Below are positions 12,401 to 24,971 of a DNA stretch of 64,000 nt, piece by piece. The translations under genes and the position numbers were made by a program. Positions within the stretch are counted from its first letter, which is position 1. Each line of letters opens with the position of its first letter. Under the pieces are notes generated by a model. That model did not search any database, was not told the DNA's origin, and saw only the letters and a list, made by a program, of their open reading frames with translations. This stretch comes from Mercenaria mercenaria (Eukaryota > Mollusca > Bivalvia > Venerida > Veneridae): contig NW_026461866.1 in NCBI RefSeq assembly GCF_021730395.1, positions 1 to 64,000 on the forward strand, given 5' to 3'.

Positions 12401-15400
12401 CTACGTATCCATGCAGGGTATAGGTAAAGAAACATAATGATAATCCAGTACAATATAAAGTAAACACAATATGACGTCACTGTCAGGTATTCCTGGTGGG
12501 ATACTATAACCAGGTATTACATTAAATCTTTAGTAAAATATGTTCTAGTGTTTTTTGATATACGCCCGGTACATAAAATGTACTTTGCAAAAACGTTAAC
12601 GCGCCATTTGTTATTTTGCCGATACCTTAAATTAAAAAAAAAAATAAAATCAGAATACCCGTAGAATATTATGTATTTGATGACATCTCAAAATTTCAAT
12701 TAATTTAAAAGCAAACAATATATAACATCATATACATTTTGCTCATTTTATGACTTTAGCCTGTTTTTTGAAAAGTGACAAAATACAATAAAACATTTAT
12801 AATTTACATAACGATAGATTTTATGAGGGAAAAATGTCAACATAAACCAAATAAGGTCGCTGGCGTACCCTATCGATGTTTATATGAGATCTAAAAAAAA
12901 ATCAAAAATCTGTACCTCTATATTTCTATAAATGTTATTTATAAACTGAACTTTTAATGTATGTTGTGGCTTTAAAAAATAGAATGTGGTATAATAATAG
13001 TCAAAAATTTTACTTGATATAAACATGTTTGTTTACTTCATTTCAAGAAGTACATTAAACATTTTTTAAAGAAAATAGCAAGTATTGTTCAGTATATACA
13101 TATTTTATAGGTATTTTATAGGAAATATCTACATAACTAATATTACCTGGGACCTCCCTGGCCGAGTTGTTAAGGTCTGACATCGATACTTGTCCCTTAC
13201 CGTTGTTAGATCGAAACTTTACCAGGGTGTAGAATTCTTTCATGTGAGGAAGACATTTAGCTGTACGGAAGGTGGATGGGTCTGCCCTGATGCCCGTCCA
13301 TGCCTCAGATAATGCTCAAAGGGGCACATTGGGTCTTCCTCCGTTCCGAAAAGCTGACTTTGAGCCACAAAAAAAACTACAGAAAAACTATTATTTCCTA
13401 TGCATTTAATGTCCGTTAATGTTTGCAGGTTATATAAATTCTACGATGGTAAAGAGTCCGAAATATCATTTGCTAAATGGATGGGTTTCGGATTCCCTCT
13501 ATCATTTTTCACTGCGTTCTTTGGATGGATGTGGCTTGTTGTTGTTTTCATACGTTGTGGGTAAGATTTAGTCTTCTTTTTTGTTTCTTTTTTTATAAAT
13601 AATGTACGTATTTGTAACGTTTCGGTAAACTCAATAATATATCAACTTAAATAAAACTGGTTTTAAAACTCTAGATTGTATATATAGCCGCTAACTTTTG
13701 CGTTTGTTTTATTTAAAGTATGATGTGAAGTTCAGCTGGATACACGCCCCTTATATCGGCAAATTTCTGACTGGCATGCTATATCTTTTTATCACAGGTG
13801 TTGTAAGAAAACAGACGTTGAACAGAGGAGGGCTATAAATAGTACAATACGAACACATTTTAAACAGCTTGGCAGGCTAACGTACGTAAATTTACCAGTC
13901 AATTTCAAACGTTTAAGGCACTGACCTCCAGATTTTGGCTAATAATGATTTTTCTTTGAAAATGTTTGGTCGTTTTATGGGCCAATGCGTTTCACTCAAC
14001 CCGGGACATGCCGGTCACGTGAGCGGCAAGATGATAATTTTCGCCGGTTTATTAATAAACGAACGCTTACGTGAGCTGCAAATAAAAAAAGACTTTCCAA
14101 TTTATTTGATTTTCTATTGAGGCCTTATCAAAAACGTTAGCAAAATATTTCTTGTAGTATGTTTCTACCTTTTCTGTTATAAAACCAATTTTTCAGATGT
14201 TTAACCGATTTTATATCACGAATATATATGATTTGCCGCACTGCCTATCTCGCTAGACCGGCGCACATCGGCGTACGTCTGATAGACCCGGGAAGTGCAG
14301 GAAAACCAAACGAACGCCTAGCCGGTTGCCCGAGCCAAAACGGCGTACGCCGCAAATGTGAAACAAATTGGCCCTATGAAATCTAGAATGCGCGTTAAAT
14401 ATAAATATTTATAATCGAGGCAATTTATCCCGAGCGGAGCGTTACAAACGCTGTTGGATTTCCATCGTAAAAATTAGTAAAAACAACTAAATCTCATATG
14501 TCTCCGCAACATATTCTGTCACTAATTAATTTTCAAAGCATTCTTAAGAAATACAGCATTAATTTTCTGATACCTAATTTTTTGTTTTCGAACGATCTGA
14601 AGGCTAGTGCCTTTAGGCAAATATACATTTTTAAAGGTAAATTTCATTCTTGTTATTATCAGGTGTAATATTTTCGCCACCCTATTTAGTTTCAATTTTA
14701 CCGTGCAATAACGTAACAGTTATAGTGTTATTGTATAGAAGCTGACAAAATGAAGAAACCGAAACAATATTGTATGCTGACAAAGTGAAAAAACTAGTTT
14801 TGTCAGCTGACAAAATGAAGAAACCAATACATTAGTATTGTGTTTGTTATATGGGCATGTATGCTCAACAGTGATACAATTTACCTTAAAAGATAGCTTG
14901 ATAGGAAATGTGTTTCCATAGTTACGGATTTGTTAAAGTTTCTGTAACTAGCATTTTTGTACTATTTCAGGATGCGGGAAATACAGGTTTTAACTGTTTT
15001 TATTTGCCTCGTTTGTCTGTGGTTATTTAGAGCACCTCCTAATATTACTGGGTGGGGAAACGCAGGTGCTTTAAAGAAAGGGTGAGTCATTTCTTATAAT
15101 ACCCAGAAAATATCTACTAGAAGTATATACATGTGAATTTATGGATTAAATTATTGAACTGGAATACCGGAATTAACATATAACAATTTTGAATACAGCC
15201 GTGAATGCAGGACCAAAACGTCGGGTAACGCCTCCCTCTCCGCCTCTGCCAGTTATTAGCAAATATCTTGTAGCATCTTAAAGCGATCCGGGCTGAGATA
15301 GAGAGCAAAGAAAATGTTTTGTTACAATTTTAGCATGTTTTAAAAGTGCACTTTTATCAGCATTGCTCTTTATATTACAAGACTGGAATCTCTTGACCCC

Positions 15401-18400
15401 AAATGACTGTGAGTTAACGTATATTCTGCATTCTAACAAGATCTGATTTGTTTTCCTAAATAAAGAAAGCTGGAAGTGTTATAATGATATGTGGTAAAAT
15501 AACAGTTTTTAAGTCAAAGCAAATATGTCATAGCGTCAAAGGGCGAAAAAACAACAACATCCCCCCCCCCCCCCCAAAAAAAAAGCAAAACTTTAGATTG
15601 ATGTATTAGAATTGAAAAATATATCTAAAACCGTGATCTTTTCGTTGATTAAATCTTTGTATTTCGGATGCATATTGTTATATTCGCACTTGTGACATAA
15701 TTTCTACGTGTCTAAAGTCCTATATTTTTCTGAAACATCAGTATTAGCTTACGAGGATTACACATGCAGTGTATATAATTTTTACGAAATTAACCACTGA
15801 CCATTACATCAGTGGAAATGATTGAATAGTTTTACAGTAATACAGAAGAGTCTGTAAAACATGTGGCCGAGAATTCACTTGATGTTTTGCTTTCTTGACT
15901 TACCATTAACAAGTAAACGTTTGGCTATGTTTTATCTTGTACATGTAAACTCATGTAAATATTGGTCTGATTTTTTTTTCAGATTTGTCTCAGATTCTAC
16001 ACCATGTATTTTGCTCAGCGTTCTTTTATTTCTACTTCCGGCAGAAAAGCCAAAGGTTTTCTGGCTAGCAAAAGACGGTACATATATATTCTTTATCATA
16101 AAATGTACAAAACACAAGGTCAAGATTCCAAATAAGGAAAACCACATTCAAACAAAAACACGGCTGCCCGTGAAGTTTCACGATTTAACATTGAAATTGA
16201 AATATCAGTTACTCTATCTTTTCACCATTATCGCTCCATCAGCCGATTTCATTATACAATTATAGACTTACTGTATGGTTTTGTTGACCGATCTGTCTGA
16301 AAGTAATGTTGACCGTATTGTGTTCTTTTTTTATGTTATCTATCTTTAAAGTTTAACTTTAAATAAACACTGCCTACCTTCGAAACGAGGGATCGTGAGC
16401 GGGAGCCTGCTCCACCAACAAAAATCACTAACAGTTGGATAAGAATCCCGTGAAAGGATGCTTTACACGTGTATCTTGAACTATCATTCTAACTAAAATT
16501 GCTAATAGTCTTCTGGAGGAATCGCCGAAATGTGATAAAAATTGGTCTAAATACAAACAAACACACTTATTTTTACAGACAGACCATCGTATGTGCCTCT
16601 GATAGACTGGAAATCGGTGAGCCAGAAGCTTCCGTGGGGTGTAATAGTTCTGCTTGGTGGTGGGTTTGCCATTGCAGATGCAAGTAAGGTAAACAAGTTC
16701 ACAGAGATCATTGTCATATATTTGTTAGTTTAGCATAAGAGATCGCAAGTATACTGATCTAACAAATTAGAAAATGTTTTGTTTTTTTCAAATCACCCGC
16801 TACAGTACGGAGAATCTTTTAACCCTGCATAATACTGTGTCAGAGAAATTTTCAACTATACTTTCTGAACTTGTTGATTTCGAAAAAAAACAAACACTTT
16901 TTGCACACATTTTAACTAAAACTCAAACGTTTATTTAATAAATAATAAAAGACGGTTCAAAACAATTTATTACTTAATGCATTTATAGAGTTCTGGACTG
17001 TCAAGATTGGTCGGAAATAAAGCTGAAAGTTTTTGGGCAGTATGGACAGTTGGGTATGAAACATGTGATATGTTTTATCGTCGCTGGAGCCACTGAAGTT
17101 ACAAGTAACACTGCCACAGCCACACTGCTCATGCCAGTACTCTCAGAACTGGTAATTGCTATTTTCTAGAAATTTATAAAATCGTATTGACACAGGTTGA
17201 GAAGAATCAGCATTCAAACTTGGACTCAAACCCGGGGCCTTGGAATACCGTTTTTATATCCTTCCAGTTGAGCTAAATTCTATAACACGACAAATTACAG
17301 CCGTTCTCGAATTCCCAAGGAACTTTGAGAATAAGGTATACGTCATGAGCTTGTAACATATGCAGTCACGTTCTTAGGTTCGGTGACAAATGACATATAA
17401 GCAACCCGACATTGACTTAAAGCCGATGCCTCGAAATACCGTACAGATGGCCTACCAGCTTTTCTGCATTCCCACACTTTATGCCGATGTCCTATGATGT
17501 GATAAATAATTTTAAAATTATCATAGGTGTTTTCCTTAAAGCATTACACATTCATGTGATACAACGGGATTTTGTATGTACTTCAAAACATGCCCTGATT
17601 CTATGTATTACCTTCGTTGTCATTTTTACAGTCTGTGTTATTCCTAACTAAGTTTCACCATCAGACTAAAGAAAATGCAAATAATTGTGTAGGCATATCA
17701 GTAGTCATAGAAATTAAACCAGACAGTTACATTATTTAGTCATTATTCTCTTATTAAATCCTACTTACCCTCATAACAATTCGAGCCGAGGTGAATGTCT
17801 TTAATGAGACATTACTATGTTTTTATTGTGCTCCATTTTGCTGTTACATGACAAAAAAATCAAGAGGGCAGTCGGGTTTGATCGTTGTGTTTTACTGACA
17901 CTTAGACTGTCCAAGCATTAATGCTTTCATGTAACATCACGTGTTTATTATTGTTACATTCTTATAGTTTCAAGCATTTTGTAACTAGACTCTGATTTGT
18001 ATGCTTTATAGTTTGTGTCCGTGTGACGACCCGAGGATATTTATTTGTCATTTCATGCTGGTATATCATTTTAAGCACAGTTGCATTAAACATGTACAAT
18101 TTATTTCTTCAATATGTGGGAAAGTCTTTCACTTCAGGCAATTCAAACGAGCATTCATCCATTGTACTTGATGATGTCAGCCACCGTTGCGGGTTCCCTT
18201 TGCGTTCATTTCCGGTTGCAACACACCTAACGCCATCGTTTTCTCTTCAGGGTACCTCCTATACCCGATTTGGTAAGTTAAAAATCCAGAATATTATTAT
18301 TGCTGTAAAAAGATAAACCAGTTTCTTTTTGCTTTGTCGGCATATTACTGAGTAATATAGAGACCTGTAATGATACATGTTCTTCGCGATATTATGTCAG

Positions 18401-19684
18401 ACACGGTTGACTATCTAGGTTTAATTAACCAACCACTGTTCAGCACATGTTAGAATTCTGCTTCCAAGGGGCTAGGGGCCGTGAGGGATATTGAAAATTC
18501 CATATTCTTTCATCAACAGACTCGGTCAAACCGAGGTTGCTATGATGTTGCTTGGATGCGTTCTAATTCTACCACGGGATCTCTTCATAGATTTTATTAG
18601 CTATCATAACAATAGACTTTAAGTGCCATGTGACAGATTCAAGGGAACCAAAGAAACTTGTTATAAAACATTGTTCCTTTACAGTAAATTAAGTTACTGG
18701 AATAAATCAGACGCTTACTATTGCTTATTTTAGTCGTTTAGAAAGGTCTTTGTAAGTTTGAACGAGATGTTTAAATGAGCATCATTACGTGCGAAAACAA
18801 TCTAAATCCACGTGCAGGTAAAGTTAGTGGCGTCGTATGAAATGTATACTATTAGAGAGAAAAAAAGATCTATGGTGAATATTACAAAATATTGCTTCTG
18901 GTGTTCAATATTGAAAGCCAATTCAATCTGACACTGAAACGAACACATCTCATATTTGTGCTATCTCTCTTATAGAAATGTACGTATATATATTAGCACA
19001 TGATTTCTACAGCGTTTATCCCGTCATCTACAATTATCACTTTGTTTCCGTCATTGTTGTTAAATCGACTATTGGTTGTGACCAGATAATGTCAAAAATA
19101 CCTTTACATAAGTTTTACGTGGATCAGCATCATTTGTGTTACCTTTTATGTTTGTTACTACATATACATGAGGGAAAAGTGGCGGTGTAAAGATGGGCAG
19201 GTTCCTAAATATATCCATATGTATATATGTCCATCAATGATAATGTTGCAATAAGACGGCGTTAAAAGTATTTTGACACCAATAGTCACTATATCTACCG
19301 CAGACAAATATATATTGTAGATTTATAGTCAGTAATGTCCACCATACAGCGTTTCCTAAAACAGCAAGTCGATCAAGCAATGAAATAAATCTTTATCGCA
19401 CACATTACAGACAAAATCATTATTCATAGTGTTTTAACAGCTTGACATTTCTTATAATTGTGTCTTTATTGATATCATACAAGTAATCTATCATTTAACA
19501 CGCACCTTTTGGACACTTATATTAAATGTTCTATTGTTTACTACAGGCACTGGCTGGGCTTCCAATGAACATTATTGCTGTACTGTGTCTCACATTGGGA
19601 ATTAATACGTGGGGATCCTCAATTTTCCAGCTGGATACCTTTCCAGAGACGTTCAACAAGAATATTACAATGACTAACAGTTAA
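6479..19684 (+). CDS. SLC13-family sodium-coupled di-/tricarboxylate transporter, 14 coding exons
   Basis: Exons that I can join: 6479-6586, 8478-8627, 9684-9799, 10144-10277, 10605-10827, 11347-11544, 13429-13560, 13798-13881, 14971-15081, 15983-16077, 16579-16688, 16989-17151, 18138-18272, 19547-19684; about 630 residues. The family moves succinate, citrate or sulfate with Na+ across the plasma membrane. Seen in order: an N-terminal membrane segment; [24 protein letters not shown]; the first SNT motif in [12 protein letters not shown] (exon 4), part of the Na+/substrate site; a long hydrophilic loop (exon 5 and early exon 6); [23 protein letters not shown]; the second SNT in [12 protein letters not shown] (exon 12); and a C-terminal LGINTWG segment. 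All junctions agree in phase and use GT-AG except exon 3/4, which fits a GC donor. Exons 1-11 are open. Exon 12 has one extra base and exon 13 several small indels relative to the family pattern, so the allele may be a recent pseudogene or contain assembly errors. Subtype is not assigned. The 5' UTR was not located. Confidence 0.88.
6839..6990 (+). repeat. degraded tRNA-derived SINE fragment
   Basis: GAATTCTTCATGTGAGGAAGCCATCCA, split here by a short divergence, matches the body of the SINE at 13147-13372 (GAATTCTTTCATGTGAGGAAG) and of the minus-strand copies at 32.6 and 49.2 kb. It lies in intron 1 of the SLC13 gene and is old and incomplete. Confidence 0.5.
8797..9034. mobile_element. MITE with ~30-bp terminal inverted repeats
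   Basis: The left end TTAGTATGGAACACCGCCGC is mirrored by the right end, which reads GCTGTGGTGTTCCATACCTAA. Similarity continues inward through CTGTCTT and GGACATT. The element is about 238 bp, has no coding capacity, and lies in intron 2 of the SLC13 gene. Confidence 0.65.
9331..9480. mobile_element. foldback MITE with nested hairpin
   Basis: Arms of about 55 bp (9331-9385 and 9428-9480) are inverted copies sharing TTTATCGTCT, ACCACGATTCA and GTTCAGATGC. A second, inner palindrome at 9392-9419 pairs AACCAC..GGGC with GCCC..GTGGTT around TAAT. It sits in SLC13 intron 2. Confidence 0.6.
9800..10143 (+). other. predicted GC-AG intron (SLC13 intron 3)
   Basis: Exon 4 begins T|TTA|ATG, so exon 3 must end in phase 2. 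No GT in the area gives that phase, but GCATGT at 9800 does. The join yields [19 protein letters not shown]. Its 13 residues between QP and LSMW equal the spacing I recall for human family members. GC-AG introns are a known minor class. Confidence 0.55.
12337..12415 (-). repeat. tRNA-like SINE head
   Basis: Read on the minus strand it has an A-box-like TAGCCCAGAGGATAACGG and a B-box-like GAGTTTGAATC about 35 bp further on. No proper acceptor stem forms, so this is a SINE head or tRNA fossil in SLC13 intron 6 rather than a working tRNA. Confidence 0.5.
13147..13372 (+). mobile_element. tRNA-derived SINE
   Basis: The A box TGGCCGAGTTGTTAAGG and B-box-like TTAGATCGAAACT are spaced as in tRNA-Ser/Leu-like heads. 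A body follows with CATGTGAGGAAG, GCCCGTCCATG, AATGCTCAAAGGGGCAC and TCTTCCTCCG. Body motifs recur at 6.9, 32.6 and 49.2 kb. It lies in intron 6 of the SLC13 gene, shortly before exon 7. Confidence 0.7.
14741..14830 (+). repeat. three short copies of GCTGACAAA(A/G)TGAAGAAACC-type unit
   Basis: Copies start near 14741, 14776 and 14811, about 35 bp apart, with the middle copy diverged. This is a small minisatellite in intron 8 of the SLC13 gene. Confidence 0.5.
16384..16490 (+). repeat. degraded SINE fragment
   Basis: AGGGATCGTGAGC, CTGCTCCACCAAC, TCACTAACA and ATGCTTTACAC align in order with the intact SINE at 36555-36823. It lies in SLC13 intron 10. Confidence 0.45.
17190..17282 (-). repeat. 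tRNA-like SINE head
   Basis: On the minus strand TTAGCTCAACTGGAAGG (A box) and GGGTTTGAGTCC (B box) have tRNA spacing, but flanking stems do not pair. A SINE or tRNA-pseudogene remnant in SLC13 intron 12. Confidence 0.5.
18138..18272 (+). CDS. SLC13 exon 13, frame-disrupted
   Basis: The exon is bounded by TTCACTTCAG and GTAAGT and starts in frame with [15 protein letters not shown], the family segment before the last conserved loop. After that the conserved track ([23 protein letters not shown]) is visible only by moving between frames about four times, each by one or two bases. Net length is divisible by three. Read straight through, the phase-0 frame meets a stop. No second, intact version of this exon is visible between 17152 and 19546. 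Confidence 0.6.
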
Positions 19685-21360
19685 AGTAGAACATGCTGTC
19701 TCCTAGAAAATATGCAAATGCACCGCACTCCATTGAGCAAACAAAATGCGGCACATATATAACAGGGTATCTTATTTATGAATAAGCTACAGTTACAATG
19801 TTCAAGTGTTTACGTGGACACCTCCCATTTTAAACACTCATAATATACTCATATCTCATGTAAATACTCAACTACGCCTTCAGAATTCCTGATTTAAAAA
19901 TACATACTCTAATAGATACGTAAATTCATCCATACATTTCTAACGTCGTCCATAAACAGGCTCATTCAAATCCAAGCCTGCAACTGTTTCGTTTTTGTCA
20001 TGTTGGGCGGCTTTTTCTATCTTACGCAAAGTTTCTTTTTGTGTAACAGCATTTAGACAAATTTCAGGGAGAAAATTTATGTCGATTGTAATACTGAGAT
20101 CAAAATGATTATGCCTTTAGATATCGACGCTGTGGCTTTTAAGGACACGTCACGGCTGAGATAGTTTAGCATTATTACAATACACAGTCGGTATTGAAAT
20201 TGTGTTTCCAATACATGTGCTCATTAGATAAATCCTCAATATCTATGTGAAAATAAGGGATGTGTTTTGTATGATTGCAACACTGTGAGTTGCTCCAATT
20301 ACTGACAAATGACTGAAACAATAGGAATTTGTACAAGAGACGGATAGACAAAACGACAGTGAGGTAACGATATATTCTTTTATTGTTTTAATGTATGAGT
20401 TGTAAGCTACAATAAAGAATACCCATTTTATGAAAATCAAACTGGAAGTTAGAAATAACAGAAAAAAATTAATTAGGTCATGAGTCATCATATACCTGTC
20501 AAAATTTGTCATTAGTTTTCACGAGCTGTCGAGATAATTTTTATCTCTCTATTCTGCAAATGCATTGTTTTTGAAAGTATCTTGGACGGATATTGTAGTG
20601 TGTAACTTACTTTACATTCCACATTAATATTTGTGCTTGAAATTGCTTTGTTGAGCTCACCGACGTCACATATGAATGTCTATTGTTTTAGTTTATTGTC
20701 TGTTATAAAGGTACCAAATCTCAATGTTAAGATATAAGAATTGTTCCTTTCTGGTAGACAAAGGAAACTATTTGGTTGAATCATAATATAACAGTTTTTG
20801 GAAAGAACTGAATATTCTTTGGTTTTTTGTTATTCACCGGAAATTCAAAAAGTGACATCACCTTAAAACACATGATTTTGATCAACTAATATGTTTATCT
20901 CCAAATGGTAAAAAATCGAGATGTCACTTTATTATCGGTGTTTTGGTAAATAAGTTCACAGAAAGAACTGCTTCAGTGATACAAACAAAATTATTCAGAA
21001 GAAGCATAGTTGCTGTATGTCTCGGTTTACACACTTGCGTATCATGTTTATCCATTGTGGTCTCCCTTCGACCAAAACCTTAAAAATAGATGCATTATTT
21101 ATATCTGACATGTATCACATAAATGCCTACCTGAGGAAAACCTTGTCATTAATTGCCATCCAATTTTTATAAAAATATCGAAATTGAAAAGTATTCTTTT
21201 AATTTAAAGGACAAATTGATTTCTCAGCTTTTTGTTTCAATGTTGAAAATTTATTAACATATGTCTATATTATTTGTTTTGACACCAAATGTTGTACATA
21301 AAGAGATAGCATTCACTAGATAGGATTAAGCAGAACTTCATAATTATTGGAAAAAGGTAT
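19685..21360. other. SLC13 3' UTR and intergenic DNA
   Basis: AT-rich sequence after the transporter stop codon. The first canonical AATAAA that I see on the plus strand is at 20411-20416 and may be the polyadenylation signal, giving a 3' UTR of about 730 nt. Nothing else is recognised before the repeat block. Confidence 0.45.
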
Positions 21361-21362
21361 AA

Positions 21363-23034
21363 TAACAAGAGGACCATGAAGGCCCTGTATCGCTCACCTG
21401 ACCTATTGACCTAAAGATCATAAAGATTAACATTCTGACTAAGTTTCATGAAGATACAGTCATAAATGTGGCCTGTAGAATGTTATCAAGCTTTTCCTTT
21501 GATTTGACCTAGTGACGTAGTTTTTCACCCCACCTGACCCAGATTTGAATTTGACCTAAAGATCATAAAGATTAACATTCTGACCAAGTTTCATTAAGAT
21601 ATGGTCATAGATGTGGCCTCTGGGGTGTTAACTAGCTTTTCCTTTGATTTGACCTGGTGACCTAGTTTCTGACCCCACATGACCCAGACTTAAACTTGAC
21701 CTAAAGATCATCAAGATTAACATTGTGACTAAGTTTCATAAAGATATAGTCATAATTATGGCCTCTAGAGTGTTAACAAGCTTTTCCTTTGATTTGACCT
21801 AGTGATCTAGTTTTTACCCCACCTGACCCAGGTTTGAATTTAAAGTATAGATCATCAAGATTAACATTCTGACCAAGTTTCATTAAGATATGATCATAAA
21901 TATGGCCTCTGGAGTGTTAACAATCTTTTCCTTTGATATAACCTGGTGACCTAGTTTTTGACCCTACATAACTCAGATTTAAACTGGATCTTAAGATCAT
22001 CAAGATTAACATTCTGACGAACTTTCATGAAGATTCGGCAAAAATTGTGACCTCTAGAGTGTTAACAATCTTTCCCTTTGATTTGACCTGGTGACCTAGT
22101 TTTGACCCCAGGTGACCTCATAGTGAACTCGTCCAAGATTTTATTAAAGGTAACATTCTGACCAAGTTTCAAGAAGATTGGGCCAAAATTGTGACCTCTA
22201 GAGTGTTAACAAGCTTCTCCTTTGATTTGACCTGGTGACCTAGTTTTTGACCCGAGATGACTTAATATCAAAGATTTTATTGAGGGTAACATTCTGACCA
22301 AGTTTCATTAAGATTGGGCCAAAATTGTGACCTCTAGAGTGTTAACAAGCTTTCCCTTTGATTTGACCTGGTGACCTAGTTTTTGAACCGAGATACCCAA
22401 TATCGAACTCGTCCAAGATTTTATTGAGAGTAACATTCTGACCAAGTTTCATTAAGATTAGGCCAAAATTGTGACCTCTAGAGTGTTAACAAGCTTTTTC
22501 TTTGATTTGACCTGGTGACCTAGTTTTGTTCCCAGGTGACCCAATAGTGAACTCCTCCAAAATTTTATCAAAGGTAACATTCTGACCAAGTTTCAAGAAG
22601 ATTGGGCCAAAATTGTGACCTCTAGAGTGTTAACAAGCTTTTCCTTTGATTTGACCTGGTGACCTAGTTTTTGATCCCAGATGACTTAATATCAAACTCT
22701 TGTAAGATTTTATTGAGGGCAACATTCTGACCAAGTTTCATTAAGATTGGGCCAAAATTGTGACCTCTAGAATGTTAACAAGCTTTCCCTTTGATTTGAC
22801 CTGGTGACCTACTTTTTGAACCGAGATAACCCAATATCGAACTCGTCCAAGATTTTATTGAGAGTAATATTCTGACCAAGTTTCATTAAGATTAGGCCAA
22901 AATTGTGACCTCTAGAGTGTTAACAGTCAAATTGTTGACGACGATGACGCCGACGCAGACGCCGACGACGGACGACGGACACAGGGCGATCACAAACGCT
23001 CACCTTTGAGCACTTCGTGCTCAGGTGAGCTAAA
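21363..23034 (+). mobile_element. tandem-core element with 3' hairpin and CTAA end (Helentron/HINE-like, non-autonomous)
   Basis: It starts AACAAGAG (21363) and ends GAGCTAAAA. A perfect 10-bp subterminal inverted repeat pairs GCTCACCTGA (21392-21401) with TCAGGTGAGC (23021-23030). Just inside the 3' end is a 7-bp hairpin TGAGCAC-TTC-GTGCTCA (23007-23023), followed by GGTGAG and CTAA. The core is about ten monomers of 135-160 bp built on GACCTAGTTTTTGACCC, ACATTCTGACCAAGTTTCA and CTAGAGTGTTAACAAGC. A GACGCC-rich segment (22934-22980) precedes the hairpin. No open frame for a transposase is present. Subterminal inverted repeats plus a 3' stem-loop plus CTRR-type end are known marks of Helitron/Helentron relatives; assignment is an inference. 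Confidence 0.72.
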
Positions 23035-23321
23035 AGTCATAGTGAAAGGTAACAGTAACATTATGATTACTTCTTGATGTGATTAGAAGTATTACGTACT
23101 ATTTTTTTTTAGTTTTAATAAAAACACTTTTAAATATGTCGATGTTGTTGAGTTTTGTTTCTGATTTGCGCCTCACCTGTCTTCTAGACCTCTGATCATA
23201 TATTTCTAACAATGGTATCAGGTTGTTGGGAATTTTATACAATTCACTGATCATACTTTTACTTTTGGCATCATTCATTTATAATGCATGTGCAAAAATA
23301 AAAACGAAATATTATTATGAA

Positions 23322-24367
23322 GAACTAACAAATGGAAAGAAATGTAAATTTGACACCGTTCGTAAATTTACGAACGAGTAACAACTTCGTAAATTTACGA
23401 AGTAGCTTAAACTAATTAAAATTTCTATTTTTGCAAACATTTGAGCAACTTAAGAAGCTCGACTTCGTAAATTTACGAACAAGCTGAAAGGGTGAAATAA
23501 ATTAACAAATTGTAAGAAATGTAAATTTGACACAGTTCGTAAATTTACGAGCAAGTAACAACTTCGTAAATTTACGAAGTAGCTAAAATAAACTGATTAA
23601 AATTTCTATATTTCTGCCATGAGATAGCTAGGTAGCTATCGCGATAACTCAAAATATTATCTTGATAAAGCGAAGCATTCTGAAAAGATTATCTCAATAG
23701 TGGAAGGTTTCCTGGAAATATTAAAATTGCTATGTAAAGCGCCTTTGAACGTGTTTATCATGAAAGGGCGCTATATAAATCTGGAATTATGATAATAATG
23801 ATAGTTAATATTATTATTTATCAATTTCAGTTAGTTCATAAATTTACGAAATCTTGAAATCTTTTGTAAATACAATTTATTATAATTATGTTCGAAAATT
23901 TACGAAGTAGAGCCTTTCATGGTTTTCATCTGTTTGAAAAAAAATTCAGTTTCTATCATTTTGAGCTACTTCGTAAATTTACGAAGTTGTTACTTGTCCG
24001 TAAATTTACGAACTGTCAAATTTTCATTTCTTACAAATTGTTAATTTTTCTCTTTTTCAGATTGTTCGTAAATTTACGAAGTCGAGCTTTTGAACTTTCT
24101 CAAATGTTTGCAAGAATAGAATTTTAATCAGTCTAAGCTACTTCGTAAATTTACGCAGTTGTTACTTATTCGTAAATTTAAGAACTGTGTCAAATTTACA
24201 TTTCCTACAAATTGTTCATATTTCACTTTTCCTGATTGTTCGTAAATTTACAAAGTTGAGCTGTTGAACTTTCTCAGATTTTTGCAAAAATATCATTTTT
24301 AATCAGTTTAAGCTACTTCGTAAATTTACGAAGTTGTTACTTGTGCGTAAATTTACGAACAGTGTCA
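23322..24367. repeat. array of the palindrome TTCGTAAATTTACGAA in two opposed blocks
   Basis: The 16-bp palindrome or close variants recur about fifteen times. They sit in a unit of roughly 180 bp that also carries AATTTACATTTCTTACAAATTG and GAGCTTTTGAACTTTCTCAAA (each interrupted by variation). The block at 23322-23600 is inverted relative to the block at 23960-24367. The middle 350 bp is different sequence. Perfect copies include 23359-23374, 23386-23401 and others near 23464, 23564, 23970, 24064 and 24319. Confidence 0.75.
23735..23820 (+). repeat. L2/SINE-type 3' tail
   Basis: AAAGCGCCTTTGAACGTG, then GGGCGCTATATAAAT and an (ATAAT)-rich end, is the hairpin-plus-ATTATT tail shared by many L2-clade LINEs and the SINEs that borrow it. 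It lies between the two opposed palindrome blocks. Confidence 0.5.
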
Positions 24368-24971
24368 AAGGGGGGGTCCCAGTTAGGTGTCTGAGCAAAA
24401 TGTTTTTTGATTTTATTTATACTTTGTGGTAATTTACCTACATGTATTAAGTTTCATTAACAAGTGTTACTGTTACCAGTTCTGACTTACTTTTATAGAT
24501 ATTCACATTTAAAGTGGGTGGGGTAATCTGATATGTGACCAGCCAGGAACACAATTTCTGTTATTTTTTAAAAAATGGTTCAAACTTTTTACCTGAAACT
24601 TTCATGATAAAATAACTAAGCAATGGCCATTCACACAACATGTTGCATTTTAAATTGTACTGAATATTTTTTTCAGCACAGAGCCACAAAGTGGTCTAAT
24701 CAAATTTACTGATTTTCAATGGACGAACTTTACCAAAAAGCTAAAACATTTTTCATTAGTTGATATATTAAGGTGTTATTTTCAGCAGATATTGTAAACT
24801 AAATAAACATAAAAATGACAGTATATCAGTATACTCTGATTAATATTGGAAGAGTGGTACACTCTCAAACTGGGTAAAAGTGGGTGGGGTAAATAAATAT
24901 TCGAAGCAACATTACAAAAATTGTGCAGTTGTTACGAAATGGCCTCAGATTGTCTATTACTATCTTAATTG
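24368..24971 (+). repeat. left arm of a ~600-bp inverted repeat
   Basis: Starts GGGGGGTCCCAGTTAGGTGT and is matched in reverse complement by 26356-26962. I judge identity to be above 90 percent by eye over the whole arm, with scattered substitutions and one- to three-base length differences. Landmarks are GTGGGTGGGGTAA (twice), ACATGTTGCATTTTAAATTG and TGGACGAACTTTACC. No coding frame runs through it. Confidence 0.82.

Noticed and set aside
15861-16265. 134-codon single ORF
   Set aside because: Only 15983-16077 is coding (SLC13 exon 10); the rest is intron with splice sites at both ends.
23322-24367. CRISPR-like spaced palindromic repeats
   Set aside because: The host is eukaryotic, the repeats are part of ~180-bp units in both orientations, and the sequence between them is itself repeated rather than unique spacers.
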